Shown here piece by piece: positions 25,440 to 35,525 of a DNA stretch of 64,000 nucleotides; positions within the stretch are counted from its first letter, which is position 1; the number at the start of each line of letters is the position of its first letter. The stretch is from Panorpa germanica (Eukaryota; Arthropoda; Insecta; Mecoptera; Panorpidae), in assembly GCA_963678705.1 (NCBI GenBank), contig OY783211.1:13592603-13656602 (forward strand), read 5' to 3'. The notes beneath the pieces were generated by a model. The model saw nothing but the letters and a program-made list of their open reading frames with translations, searched no databases and was not told where the DNA came from. Made by a program: the position numbers and the translations under genes.

Positions 25440-25700
25440 TACATTCTATGTAACACACGATAATCTTCTGATACAACATCTAGGACAATACAAACATGAT
25501 AGCATACCCTTTAAAATCAAATACAGACTACCGAAAGACATAATTCTGTAAGCGCATGCTACACAACACTGTTAGACATTTCTTTTTATCTAAAATATCA
25601 CCACACCAAAGTAGGGTTTTTTTTAACAACTTTTCAAATACACAAAACAAAATATAATACAAGACATCAACTAAGAACATTGAGAATGCGAATATTGGAA
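25440..25700 (+). pseudogene. Non-LTR retrotransposon 3' end, family 2 copy 1
   Basis: Blocks such as ACATCTAGGACAATAC, AAATACAGACTACCGAA, GCATGCTACACAACA and AAAGTAGGGTTTTTT align in order with the reverse complement of 29180-28980. In the other copy these follow reverse-transcriptase-like coding sequence, so this is the decayed C-terminal coding end and 3' region of the same family. Stops and indels interrupt every frame. Confidence 0.65.
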
Positions 25701-26241
25701 TAATAATTAAGAAATTATGAACAATAATCTTTCAGAAATTGAAAGAAAAACATTTAACTTCACCAAAAAAATTTAGTTAGATATTGTAGTAGATCTTGTA
25801 AGAATTTGCGTTATAGGAGAGTACGCTTCAGTAGTAATGCTTAAATCATTATGTTCAAAGTGATTGTGACAAAATAACAAAGCAATCATATGCGACACAG
25901 CTGAAATCAATAGCCTTAAACATCTCCATTAGGTCAATACTACTTGAAATATGTTTCTTTTTCATTCACACTCATTTCGTTACGGTGGCAGTGAGAGAGA
26001 CATAAAATATATTTAATGTTGGTGTTACTTTGAATCGTTGCTTATGTGAATATGAACCTTTTATTACATACTTTGAGAGGAGACAATCATAGCTCTAACA
26101 AGCGAATTTATGTTTAAAACATTTACTATTTCTTCTTACCCTACAGTTACTTCATAAACATGTTCGTAACCCCTTTAATTTACTAAAGAGTCGTTTAAAG
26201 ACAAATTTATAATTTTGTTTACAAATATATAACTTTAGCTA
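25701..26241. other. Unannotated spacer
   Basis: CACTCATTTCGTTACGGTGG at about 25970 resembles a block near 55826 (CACTCATTTTATTACAGTG), possibly an old shared repeat. No gene was seen. Confidence 0.3.
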
Positions 26242-26730
26242 CACTGTGACCAAGACACAGTAAAAATTACTATGCGAATATAGGACGCGCGTGTTATAAT
26301 GGTTTTATGACAAACAATTCTATGTACATATTGAAGAGAAGAGCATAGTCAGACACTCAGTACGAAAATTTGAAATTTCAACTTTAAATATTTATATCTT
26401 TTTAACAAATCGAAAAAAAAAAATGTTTTTCATTTCTGAATTTTCCTAATTCTTTGTTTTATTAAATATTTGTTTTATAGAGCATTCCTAAGAACGGAAG
26501 TCATTATATCTTACCTTTTCGTACTTTATCGGCCCGTTGCATGTTAATTTTGTGCACTGTAATTAAAAATAACTCTTTAGATTTACACTATATTTTAATT
26601 TAATCTAATTCTTAAGAAAAGTGAGTTACGGTCAAACTACCTTCAAAATTAGTATGATCATAATAATTTTGTCTTAAAACCATTATATCACCCTTGTACT
26701 ATACTCACATAGTAATATTTACTGTCAGTG
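26242..26730. mobile_element. Tc1/mariner-like MITE, 489 bp
   Basis: The ends begin CACTG on both strands and are flanked by TA (26240-26241 and 26731-26732). Subterminal ACAGTAAAAATTACTATG (26257-26274) faces CATAGTAATATTTACTGT (26708-26725), and a second paired block (TTATAATGGTTTTATGACAA) lies further in. The left arm has a 13-nt insertion relative to the right. There is no transposase frame. A lone arm of the same family lies at 52411-52468. Confidence 0.65.
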
Positions 26731-26754
26731 TACGCAAAAAGCAAATCGTTTTAT

Positions 26755-27680
26755 TGAACTAGAAGTACGAAAGAAGTCGAGTATTGCAGCATAAATCTCT
26801 TTGAATCTCTGTATTCAACAAACGCTAGATTATATCTTATGTTTTATTAATATAATCTTATTATAACCAATAAAAAACAAAAAGCAAGTTTCTTTTTAAA
26901 TAGACTAATCGTTAATCTGTATAATATCTATTTATTACCATTTATAACAATAAAACATTCTTTTAAAATAAAAATAAATTAGATGAATTCAAAGATAACA
27001 ATTATTATTTTGTAAAACTATTAGTACAAATATGCAAAGCGGCATTTTATCGTCAAAGGATTTTAATATAATTACTGTATTATTTATATTTAAACTGTTA
27101 ATTATCATCTAAATAATATAGCTCTGTCTCTCTTTTCATTAAATAATCTAAATAATTCTTAATCATATATCTAAATTTTTTTAAGAAAATTACAAATTAA
27201 TTTTTTTGTTTTTCTAGAAATATTTGTTTTTTTTTTATGAAATATTATATGCGTTACGGAAACGAAAGTATAGTTCATTTTTTGTGGGCTTAAAAAAATA
27301 GTTTCAAACAGGCTGGAAGGAATTATGGGGCCGTTAAAAAAGAGCGTTATCCAATTAAATGAGATGTAATTTATTAGCTATCAAATCAATTGCTAAATTT
27401 GTTAGTAATGTTTGGAAGCATGTCAAAATCAATTTGGCAGACAGAGAGGCTTTGAAAACAATTGTACTTAATGTAATAATAGCTGCTACAGACAACAATA
27501 GTATGTACTTGCTTTATGCAAGTATGTATTTATTTAATAGGATTAGCCTTCCGGATATATAATACAATTTCTCCAATTTTATTAGGAATTGTGAATTATA
27601 AACAAAGTCGTGTGTAGCTTCTGAAATTTAAAGTTTAATTTAGTAATCTACTTAAATCATACTATCATACTTAAAATTTG
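26755..27680. other. Unannotated AT-rich stretch
   Basis: A 67-codon plus-strand frame at 27359-27562 (CNLLAIKSIAKFVSNVWKH) looks less low-complexity than most frames here, but I recognise no domain and find no splice context. Confidence 0.3.
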
Positions 27681-27900
27681 AAGAAACGACATTTCAAGTT
27701 TATTATTTAAATTGTCAATTCCTTTTTATCTAACTTTATTATAACCTAAGAATATGCACTAACTAACAGTTCTGTCGACTTCAAATATCAACTGTGTTGG
27801 CCCTTATTCTTACAGCGCCATCTATGGCGTTCATGAGTATATATTTTCACGAGCTTTGTACCAACTAAAGAAGTATTATTTCTTTAGATATACATATATA
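27681..27900 (+). repeat. Dispersed repeat, copy 2 of 2
   Basis: Aligns with 15893-16085 in the same orientation. It carries AGCGCCATCTATGGCG, a self-complementary block absent from the other copy. Class unknown. Confidence 0.6.
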
Positions 27901-28058
27901 TTGATCCTTAATAATAATACATATTTATATTGATGCCGACCATGATTTCCTAATCAACGAAATATTACTGATTCCTATAAATAAATCCTTGTCCGCTGAT
28001 TTTGACGAGGTTGACTGTTTTGCTGGTTCAACAGAACACAAACCGACATCAACTACAA

Positions 28059-28121
28059 TTAATAATCACTCTTGATGGACAGGCCGTCCCGACGCTCTAC
28101 GCCCGACGCGACGTTGCCCAT
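28059..28121 (-). CDS. Candidate first coding exon, MGNVAS start
   Basis: On the minus strand an ATG at 28121-28119 with A at -3 and G at +4 opens MGNVASGVERRDGLSIKS before a stop at 28061-28059. MGNxxS fits an N-terminal myristoylation signal (glycine at 2, serine at 6). This segment and about 60 bases upstream are CpG-rich and GC-rich in an AT-rich neighbourhood, as expected for a conserved first exon. A possible but weak donor (AGA then GTGATT) lies near residue 17. No partner exon is identifiable in the window and I cannot name a family. It may equally be a GC-rich repeat fragment. Confidence 0.22.
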   Translation of the reverse strand: MGNVASGVERRDGLSIKSDY

Positions 28122-28241
28122 CGTGTTCACTGACACAATCGACCTCCAACGTTTGCTTCGCCTTGACGACTTCAGGTTTTGAGATCTCCTAATGTTTAAA
28201 CAAGACTTTGATAAATGATGCGGCTTAAGTAAAAACCACAT

Positions 28242-28504
28242 TTATTTTACAAAATGATTCTTATCGCTGGTAATCAATGGGTTTCATTTTTTTTATCGTA
28301 TTTCTTTTTCCGTTTTAGATTTTTTTGAGTAAGATTCCAGCTGAGTTTCGATTTATTATTTCAGTATTTTGCCAGGACTTTCGTATTTTATCTTTGATAT
28401 CTTAATACGTCTACTATAAAGTGTTTTACAGTGGCGGCTGAATTTAAAGGGGCTTGCGATCATAAGTCATTACTTCATAAATAATATTAATTAATTCAAC
28501 ATTG
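28242..28504. other. Unannotated spacer
   Basis: AT-rich sequence with nothing recognised. Confidence 0.3.
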
Positions 28505-28640
28505 TTTTCTCAGTGGGCTAAAGGAATCATGATTGACGCTGATCAGTTTGTGGGTTGGATTATTATCAAGTTAATTTGATTGTATGTAGATAATCATAAA
28601 CCTATTAGACTGCAGTGTAGTGTATATATATGAGGCCACG
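28505..28640 (+). repeat. Dispersed SINE-like repeat, 3' half
   Basis: GGGTTGGATTATTATCAAG and TTGATTGTATGTAGATA align with GGGTTGTTATCAAATTAAATTG and ATATACAGACATA at 51465-51505, and the segment ends near TATATGAGGC as in the other copies. It lies next to another repeat at 28670. Confidence 0.5.
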
Positions 28641-28669
28641 ACATTACAAAAACTGTTCTACAAATATCG

Positions 28670-28845
28670 TTTTCGTATCGTAGTAATGTCGTAATAGCCT
28701 GAATACAATTTGAGTAAGAATGTTCTAAGTCACACGTAGAAAATATATTTGAGTACGTTCAGGAAAAGAAATTTCGTATTCTACAGCTTTTTTGCTTCTA
28801 AAACTTTCGCCTCCGTTTTTTATGTAAAATGCCTTCGAAACGAAT
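28670..28845 (+). repeat. Dispersed repeat, copy 2 of 2
   Basis: Aligns with 19752-19960; it is shorter by internal deletion. It directly abuts the 3' tail of the minus-strand retrotransposon that begins at about 28855, so the retrotransposon may have inserted at its edge. Confidence 0.7.
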
Positions 28846-28851
28846 AAATTA

Positions 28852-29540
28852 CTCGAGTTCTAGTTCTAGTTCAAGTTCAAAGATATTTTATTCGTCAAAT
28901 GATATTACAATAATTAATATTAATTACAATGCATCTTAATCTAACATATGGTGGCTGGCCTAAGCCTTAATCCGTATTGTCGATGTTCTGAGTTGATGCC
29001 TTATATAATATTGTCTTGTATGTTTGTGTAGGGAAACATGTTTAAAAAACCCTACTTTGCTATGGTGGAATTTTACATATGGAGAAGCATGTTGTGCAGC
29101 ATGCTCCTAGAGTATTGTGTACTTCGGTAGTCTGTATTTTATCTTGAAGGTTAGGCTATCGTGTGTGTATTGTCCAAGATGCTGTATTAATGGGTTGTCG
29201 TGATTTTTTAAGGTGTTGTAAAATTTTTCTGTTTGCTTCGTTATGGTTGTTTTAATGTATATATGGAGTCGGTTTCTTCATGTAGTCGTGTTGTGCTGTA
29301 GTCATAAGGTAAATCGTGTGCTAATTTTAAACACTTGTTTTGCAATTTCTTTTTGTAGGATTTTGACGTATTTCCCCATATTTGTGCCCCGTTGATTAAT
29401 GTCGGTTTGATAATTGCGTTATATATTAATTTTTTGTTGTTAATGTGTTTAGTCCGCTATCTTTCTTTCGGAGTCCGTATAGTGCCCAATGGCTTGATTT
29501 GCTTTTGCTGCTGTAGTTCTAGAATTCGTATTCGTATTTT
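28852..29540 (-). pseudogene. Decayed non-LTR retrotransposon, family 2 copy 2
   Basis: Minus-strand translation shows ALYGLRKKDSGLNTLTTKN and, after a one-base frame change in an A run, KLIYNAIIKPTLINGAQIWG. The I-K-P-x-L-x-x-G-A-x-I-W-G signature is typical of the segment just after the reverse transcriptase catalytic core in Jockey/CR1-like ORF2. Several stops follow within the C-terminal part. The 3' region has GACGAATAAAA and then a GAACTAGAACTAGAAC tail at about 28853-28880, consistent with retrotransposition. The element is 5' truncated and dead. Copy 1 is at 25440 in the opposite orientation. Confidence 0.82.
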
Positions 29541-29589
29541 ATACACTTCGGATCCAAATTGTTTGTATGATACTTCATAGCGTTAATCC

Positions 29590-30500
29590 GACACTGGTTT
29601 ACGATAAGAGTTTATTTACCTTTAGAATAATAATTTTTAAATGTGATAAATTGTACTTATTACCAACGTATTGTTTATATGAACTCTGACCGTCAAATAA
29701 ATGCTTGTTGGTACATGGACTGTACATCTCAAATGAATCGTATGGCCAACAGTACTCTACCAGTAAGTAATTTGCATGACAGTCGTCTGATTGAAAGCTG
29801 CCAGCCAGCGTATGAGTTTGATCCACATGTCATAATGTATTCATCAGGAGCTGACTCGTACTAACTCATCTATACGAGCACACAGCACAACACAACACAA
29901 TTCAAATCGAGATAACACAATTTAAATTAATAATGACAGTGTTGTATTAAATTTACCATCAGAAATTGAACATTTACAGTTCATTGAATACGCGCAGCAT
30001 TGTCACCTTTGTGCTTTAATTATTGTGGGTAAAACAACAGAGCCGGCTTTATTCGGTAACATACGAATGGAGTCAGTTTTAGAAAGCTAGAGCCCCCAAT
30101 TTGTTACGCAAGAATGATTAATTAATGCTTTACTGTTACTGCTAGAACATCGTACTATTCTTTGGACAATTTCAATTAAAATTGATTCCTATTTCTTTAA
30201 TTATATCTTATTTTAGTCTTAGTTTATTATACAAAAACGCAATATTTCCATTAAAAGTAGTGATATTTTTATTTTAATCTAAAGTACAAACTCTAAGGTT
30301 AATAATGAAACACAATATCTGCCAATGTTTCCAAAATATTGTGTTTTTCTATTGATTTAAAAAAACCGCCTTTTTGTAAGATCATATATGTATTTTATAA
30401 CTATATTAAAAGTAATGAATTATGTTTTTATAAAATAGAGAAATTGGCGTAATCTAACTTGATAAGAATTTGGTGGAAATTAGAAATGTGAGATCCTACA
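29590..30500. other. Unannotated stretch
   Basis: Overlapping open frames on both strands at 29599-29864 reflect low stop density rather than a recognisable protein. CCA followed by GTAAGT at about 29760 looks like a donor, but there is no convincing exon. Confidence 0.3.
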
Positions 30501-30720
30501 ATTTAAGATGCATATAGCGAATGGGTAGCGCAAAAATCAGAGCAAAAGTACTTAAAAGACCTAGAGCGAGATGGAAGGAGCGGTTGAGTATCTAGAGATG
30601 ATGGAAGTGGTGAATTGGAAGAGCAAGATGGTTGATAATGAAAAATGTAGAAAAATCTTAAAGAAAAGCCGGTGCTTTATAACGGCTGTAGCGCCATCGT
30701 GATAATGATGAAACTAAGTG
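30500..30720 (+). pseudogene. Non-LTR ORF C-terminal relic (RTE/R1-like)
   Basis: One frame reads KVLKRPRARWKERLSI and stops; another frame from 30598 reads MMEVVNWKSKMVDNEKC and then RKILKKSRC, ending TGA at 30700-30702. R-P-R-x-R-W followed by W-x-x-x-x-x-D-x-x-x-x-R-x-I-L is the usual ending of many non-LTR reverse transcriptase polyproteins. The TGATAATGATGA just after the stop resembles the short tandem tail of such elements. At least one frameshift separates the halves. Confidence 0.6.
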
Positions 30721-31751
30721 ATATTTACCACTTTTAATCAAAAAAATTTGGTGGAAATACTGAATATTAATGCTACTATTATATGTACATTTATCGATCA
30801 GAAGACATCTCCGAATACTACTTTTCGGCTTTATAATATTGTTTGATTGTCTTTATGAGTTATCTGCTTATTGAATCAGATCTAAGGTACACGTTTATAT
30901 AAAACTAACTGCATTTTCAACTAAAATTTCAATTTTTCGGAGATAATGACTAATAATTTTAAGAAATCAGTCATGTTTTACTTCAGTGATATCAGCCATT
31001 TTCAATTACTTATTGACATAAATTGTAGAGCTGTCGATGAGAATTAAAATATTAATAGAGATCTGTATTATAATTTCTGATAATGAAGTGTTACAGTAAA
31101 ATCCTTATGAAATAGGAAAACGGTGATCTGCGATTATAAATGACACCTCAATAATAATAGTCCTGGAATTCATGAATTTCAATTCAACTTTATCTTATAG
31201 TGTACATTTGGTATACAGTATACCTGCTCATAGAAGATAGTACAACGCGATTCATCATCAGTCAGGTAAGCCGCTTTGTATCGCAAGGCATTCACCTAAT
31301 GTACGTATTTGTATTGATCATTCATTAGACTAAGTCAGGTGAATTGAACTGAATCGTTGATTTACCTCAAATTGCAATTCCTCGTGATCCTAGTTAAATC
31401 GCGGCTAAGTGCGAGGGGCGTTGATACTACTGTTTCTGTACCCGACTCAACACGGACCCGGATCTGTAGTGTAATAACCTTAAACCCGGATCCGAGTGAG
31501 ACTTTTAAGGCTTCTTAACCTCTCGTCAATAAAACACAGAATATTTCCAAAGAAAATGTAGCACTCTATTTGAAATGAAAACGCTGTTACATTATTTTGA
31601 ATTGTAATTACACCAATTCTTAAATAACGTTCTTCAGTGGCGCATCATTCTAGGAGAGCATGGGATAATCACTCAAGGACGTTTTTGGTAAGAAATATAA
31701 TTGAATTTCTAATGAATCAATAGTAGCTTTTTTTTGGAAATAGTTGGCGTC
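30721..31751. other. Unannotated stretch
   Basis: ACCCGGATC occurs twice near 31455 and 31486 in a GC-richer patch. No gene or element was identified. Confidence 0.3.
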
Positions 31752-32116
31752 ATTTTATTTATTTCCCTTGACTTTTATTCGTCATAGCCACTATCAAACA
31801 TTTTTTATATATATTTAACATTTTATAATTCTGTTTTACAAATTTCTAAACATTTAAATAATTCACTAATTCATTTTGAATCACTTAACACAAATTTAGT
31901 GTTAACAGGAAAAGTTTTAACCACATCTAATATTTCACTATTGAATTTTGATCTTTCTAAACTATAATTTATGCATTCAAATATAATATGATCCAAAGTT
32001 CCTTCTTTACCACATTGACATCTATCGTCCGATTTAATATTAATTTTGTACAGGTGAGCTGGAGTTTAAAATGATTACTTTTGATTCTGATTATAGTTGA
32101 TATAATTTTAACTGAC
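31752..32116 (-). pseudogene. Non-LTR retrotransposon 3' end, family 1 copy 2
   Basis: The minus strand aligns with 45060-45390 over almost its whole length: an AACTATAATCAGAATCAAAA block, a CCAGCTCACCTGTACAAAAT block, the cysteine/histidine region, and the GACGAATAAAAG plus AAAT tail. A single-base deletion (TTTTAAACTCC here against TGTAAAACTCC) breaks the frame relative to copy 3. The insertion is 5' truncated. Confidence 0.82.
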
Positions 32117-35100
32117 TTTTGTTAATGAATATAATTTATGTAATTTATGAATATATTTATAATAATTTTGTTAATATATCCATTTATTATTACTAAAAGC
32201 TAATATATTTTTTTTATCATTTATCAATAATTTCAGTAAATATAGTTTACTACAATAACCATGATCTATTTTCATGCATTTAGTGCACAAATTAAAACTC
32301 AAATCTTTAAAAAAATGAATTAGTTACAGTTATTGTTGTGTAAATTTGTTATTAATTACTTTGGTTGATTTAATTGTAAATTTAGTTTCAATAAATCTAT
32401 ACTTCACAACAATACGCCATTACAATTAGTCGTAGCGAACAGTATGGAACACAACAAGGGCCTTGTACTGCTAATGTGCAATATATCAGACTTAGAAATG
32501 CCTTGTTTCAATAATGCATGGTCATTAGTTTACCTTGATGTGCTCTAGACTTCAGTTACAGTGCTGTTGTCACAGTTCGATTTGTACGGAGTATTATCGG
32601 CAAGTTCACTTAGCCTGGAGCCTAGAGCCAGGAAATCTAGATTTGGAATAGGTGATTGTAATCCATGGCTGTAGTGTTTATGTAATATGTATGGTTAATA
32701 TAAAGGTGCATCCCAAAAACAATTGTCGTATAGTATAGTTAAGAGATAACGAAACTATTTACGTATGCGTGCTAAGACTTACTTATAATAATGATGAAAT
32801 TGATGGCGTTCAATTTCTTTTGATGGTCATTTTTGTCTAACCTTAAATTCAAGTGCTCCCAGTCACATTGAGGGTAAACCGCTAAGCAATGGTGAAGCTA
32901 GATTGATGGGGTCCCGGGGCGATACTCAATATAGGCACCTTTCTTTTAGTCCTCTCGCGTAATCATTTGTATGTATATTGCATCTATTATAGTTATATTA
33001 CCTTCCGATTTTACAAGCTCCTTTCTTTACATTCTATTTAATTTTATGTAAACTAAGCTTAAAGTAACTGACTGTTGAAATCAAACTACAATTAGAAACT
33101 ATCTTCATCTTGTTCCTTATTTCATCCATTCATAGTCTTCCTTCCCTCTTTCACTGCAATATCTACTTTAGTCATATTCCACTTTCCACATTCTTAATGT
33201 ACTCCAATTTCTCCTTTTCCTTCCTACACCCTCACGCCATTTTTATCATCCTCTTTTCCCCAAAACTCTGCCTCCTCTTTTTTTGCGAAATCAGTTGTAT
33301 TTAAACCGTTCGTGCCGGAGTCTTCCTTTGTTAATTATCTAGTCATAATTACTTCTAAACTCGGGTCTATATTCCAGTTAGGCCTGTAGGACTCTCGCCC
33401 TACTAATGATATACCAGTGGTACCAACAAAACTTTCAATCCATGACACAAGTGCTCTAAGGTCGCTATTTATGGTATAATAGTATTAAGGCAGAGAGTTC
33501 CTTTTCCGTTTGTACTATATTTGTTCCCCATTACGAAAAATCCAATCCAATTTGTGTGTAATTTAAACTTTATTTTATCAAGTTTAATTACTAAAATTAA
33601 AGGTCTTTCTATCCAATCTCGAAATATGTGGCGCTGGAAAAAACTAACAACGAAAATGCACTTTCGCTATTCTGCTTTTGTTATGTTTATTTTATGCAAA
33701 TTTTAAAAATGCGCAACATTGTAGACTACCTTCTTTTTCTTAGACACAGTATCTTCTTCAAAATGTTATCAAGGTAGTGCATTACGTCCCTTATCTTCTT
33801 GCAACTTAAATTGAAATACCGTAAAAGAAATTCTTTATTTTTATCAATTAAGAAAAGTAAAAATACATCATATATTACAACAATACGCTGCAGAGATTCT
33901 GCAAGAAAGTGGGAAGAGTATTTTATCTAGACAAGTCGACTTTTTATTAATAAAACATGTCAAACATAATTTCTTAACCTTCAAAACTTCATATACAATT
34001 TAATTATTCTGTTTCTAATCAAATCAATTAGTAATTACTTATTAATGTAAACACCTCGTTAAACATGTAACTTGTCGTTAAAACTTATCTACATCATAAT
34101 ACACTACAGACTTACAAAACTTCCATGCATTTTCCCCCCAGCCCTCTTTCCCTATAAATTCTATATTTATACCTAATGGAAACATAATCTATTAAACACT
34201 CTGATAAGTTCTTATGTTTTCCTCTTGGTAGACAAAACACTGTTCCTCCCTTACGTTACGCTAGCAATATCAACAAGTTGCCAATTTCATTCAGCACGGG
34301 TTTTTGGTTCCGAGTGGTCCCCAGACACTATTTCTCGGTATTCTCCGGCCATTTACAGTTATTCGTTGCCATTCCCGTCACTTCCCGACTCTCCCGAATC
34401 TTCCGGATACGTTGAGGGTATTTTACTCATTTATGTGTAAATCGGGAATGAAATTTGTGTTAATACCTTTTCCTCTCTTTATCTCTTATATATTGCTATC
34501 TCATTTTAACAAACATTTTGTTAAATGTTTTATCTTTTTCTTTAAGTCTCTTGATATATTTTTGTCTTTATATATTGTGTTTATATCAAGCTTTATATTC
34601 TTGATGCTCGCTTCTTGTGTCCTTCTTGATTGCAGAATGGAAACAGTGGTGTAACTGGGAAAATATATTTTTAAAATAATTGTGTTAATCTATATTAGTT
34701 ATTAGCCACTCATAATTATTGTTTGTTCTGTTTTGTTTGCTCTCTAGTTTATCGACTTCTATTTTCTGCAGACCATCTAGTCCTTAGCGTTAATCGGGTA
34801 GCGTAAACAGAAATTTCCATTCAGAGAAACCTCGCCGCACCAATGGCTCAATAACCTCACGTTCAGTTCGCTATATCTATAGCTTCATATACTTTTTCTG
34901 CATTTTTGATCTCGTATTTTGAATGCTGTTTATGAAAATATAGTTGCATGAATGATGAGTATCTTGCACTCATTAACCGTGTGTTAACGTAATGTGGTTT
35001 GAATCATTGCTAATTCGAAACAAAATCCTAGATGGCATACTAATTTGTTTCATATAATAAACAGTTTTAACATATTTATAAAAAGAACGTATTTTCTTCT

Positions 35101-35375
35101 TATCTAGACTTTTTGATATTAATTAACAAATATACCAGCTCCACCACTTACTAGGATTACAGAAAACCTAAGTCCACCCCATGAGAATTTCAGCTTTAGG
35201 ACAATGCTGTCTCACAATAATTTTACAGCTTCTTCTATTAATTTGTTTTTTTAGTATAATATAAAACATAAAGTTAGACTTTAAGTTGTCAGAGTCAAAC
35301 CAACCAACTGTGTAAATTTGTCTAACCCTTTAATCTTTCTTCAAATTGTAAGAGGTTTTATTTTAAAATAGTATA
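32117..35375. other. Unannotated stretch
   Basis: Over 3 kb without recognised genes. Pyrimidine-rich sequence at 33105-33300 and mixed sequence at 34225-34650 produce frames of 60-116 codons rich in S, F and L with no motif. No repeats pair with other parts of the window. Confidence 0.35.
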
Positions 35376-35378
35376 TAA

Positions 35379-35522
35379 GGCCTAGGTCACACTGCGGTTA
35401 AACCTCTGCTGTTTTTTCCGTGTAGTTTTGTAACACATGGAATCATATGAGCATGCACACACCAAAGGTTTTTAATCTTCCATGTGTTACAAAGCCACAC
35501 AGAAAAAAGTGTGATCAAGGCC
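35379..35522. mobile_element. Snap-back MITE, 144 bp
   Basis: Ends begin GGCCTAGGTCACAC and GGCCTTGATCACAC and are flanked by TAA (35376-35378 and 35523-35525). Inside, TTTTGTAACACATGGAA faces TTCCATGTGTTACAAAG, so almost the whole element folds into one hairpin, with a bulge of about 20 nt in the left arm. GGCC ends plus TAA duplications point to the PIF/Harbinger group. If transcribed, the hairpin would resemble a small-RNA precursor. Confidence 0.82.
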
Positions 35523-35525
35523 TAA

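Noticed and set aside
29599..29864. Overlapping plus and minus frames of 73-75 codons with a nearby GTAAGT
   Set aside because: Neither has a recognisable motif, the plus frame starts at GTG, and no convincing acceptor or coding continuity exists.
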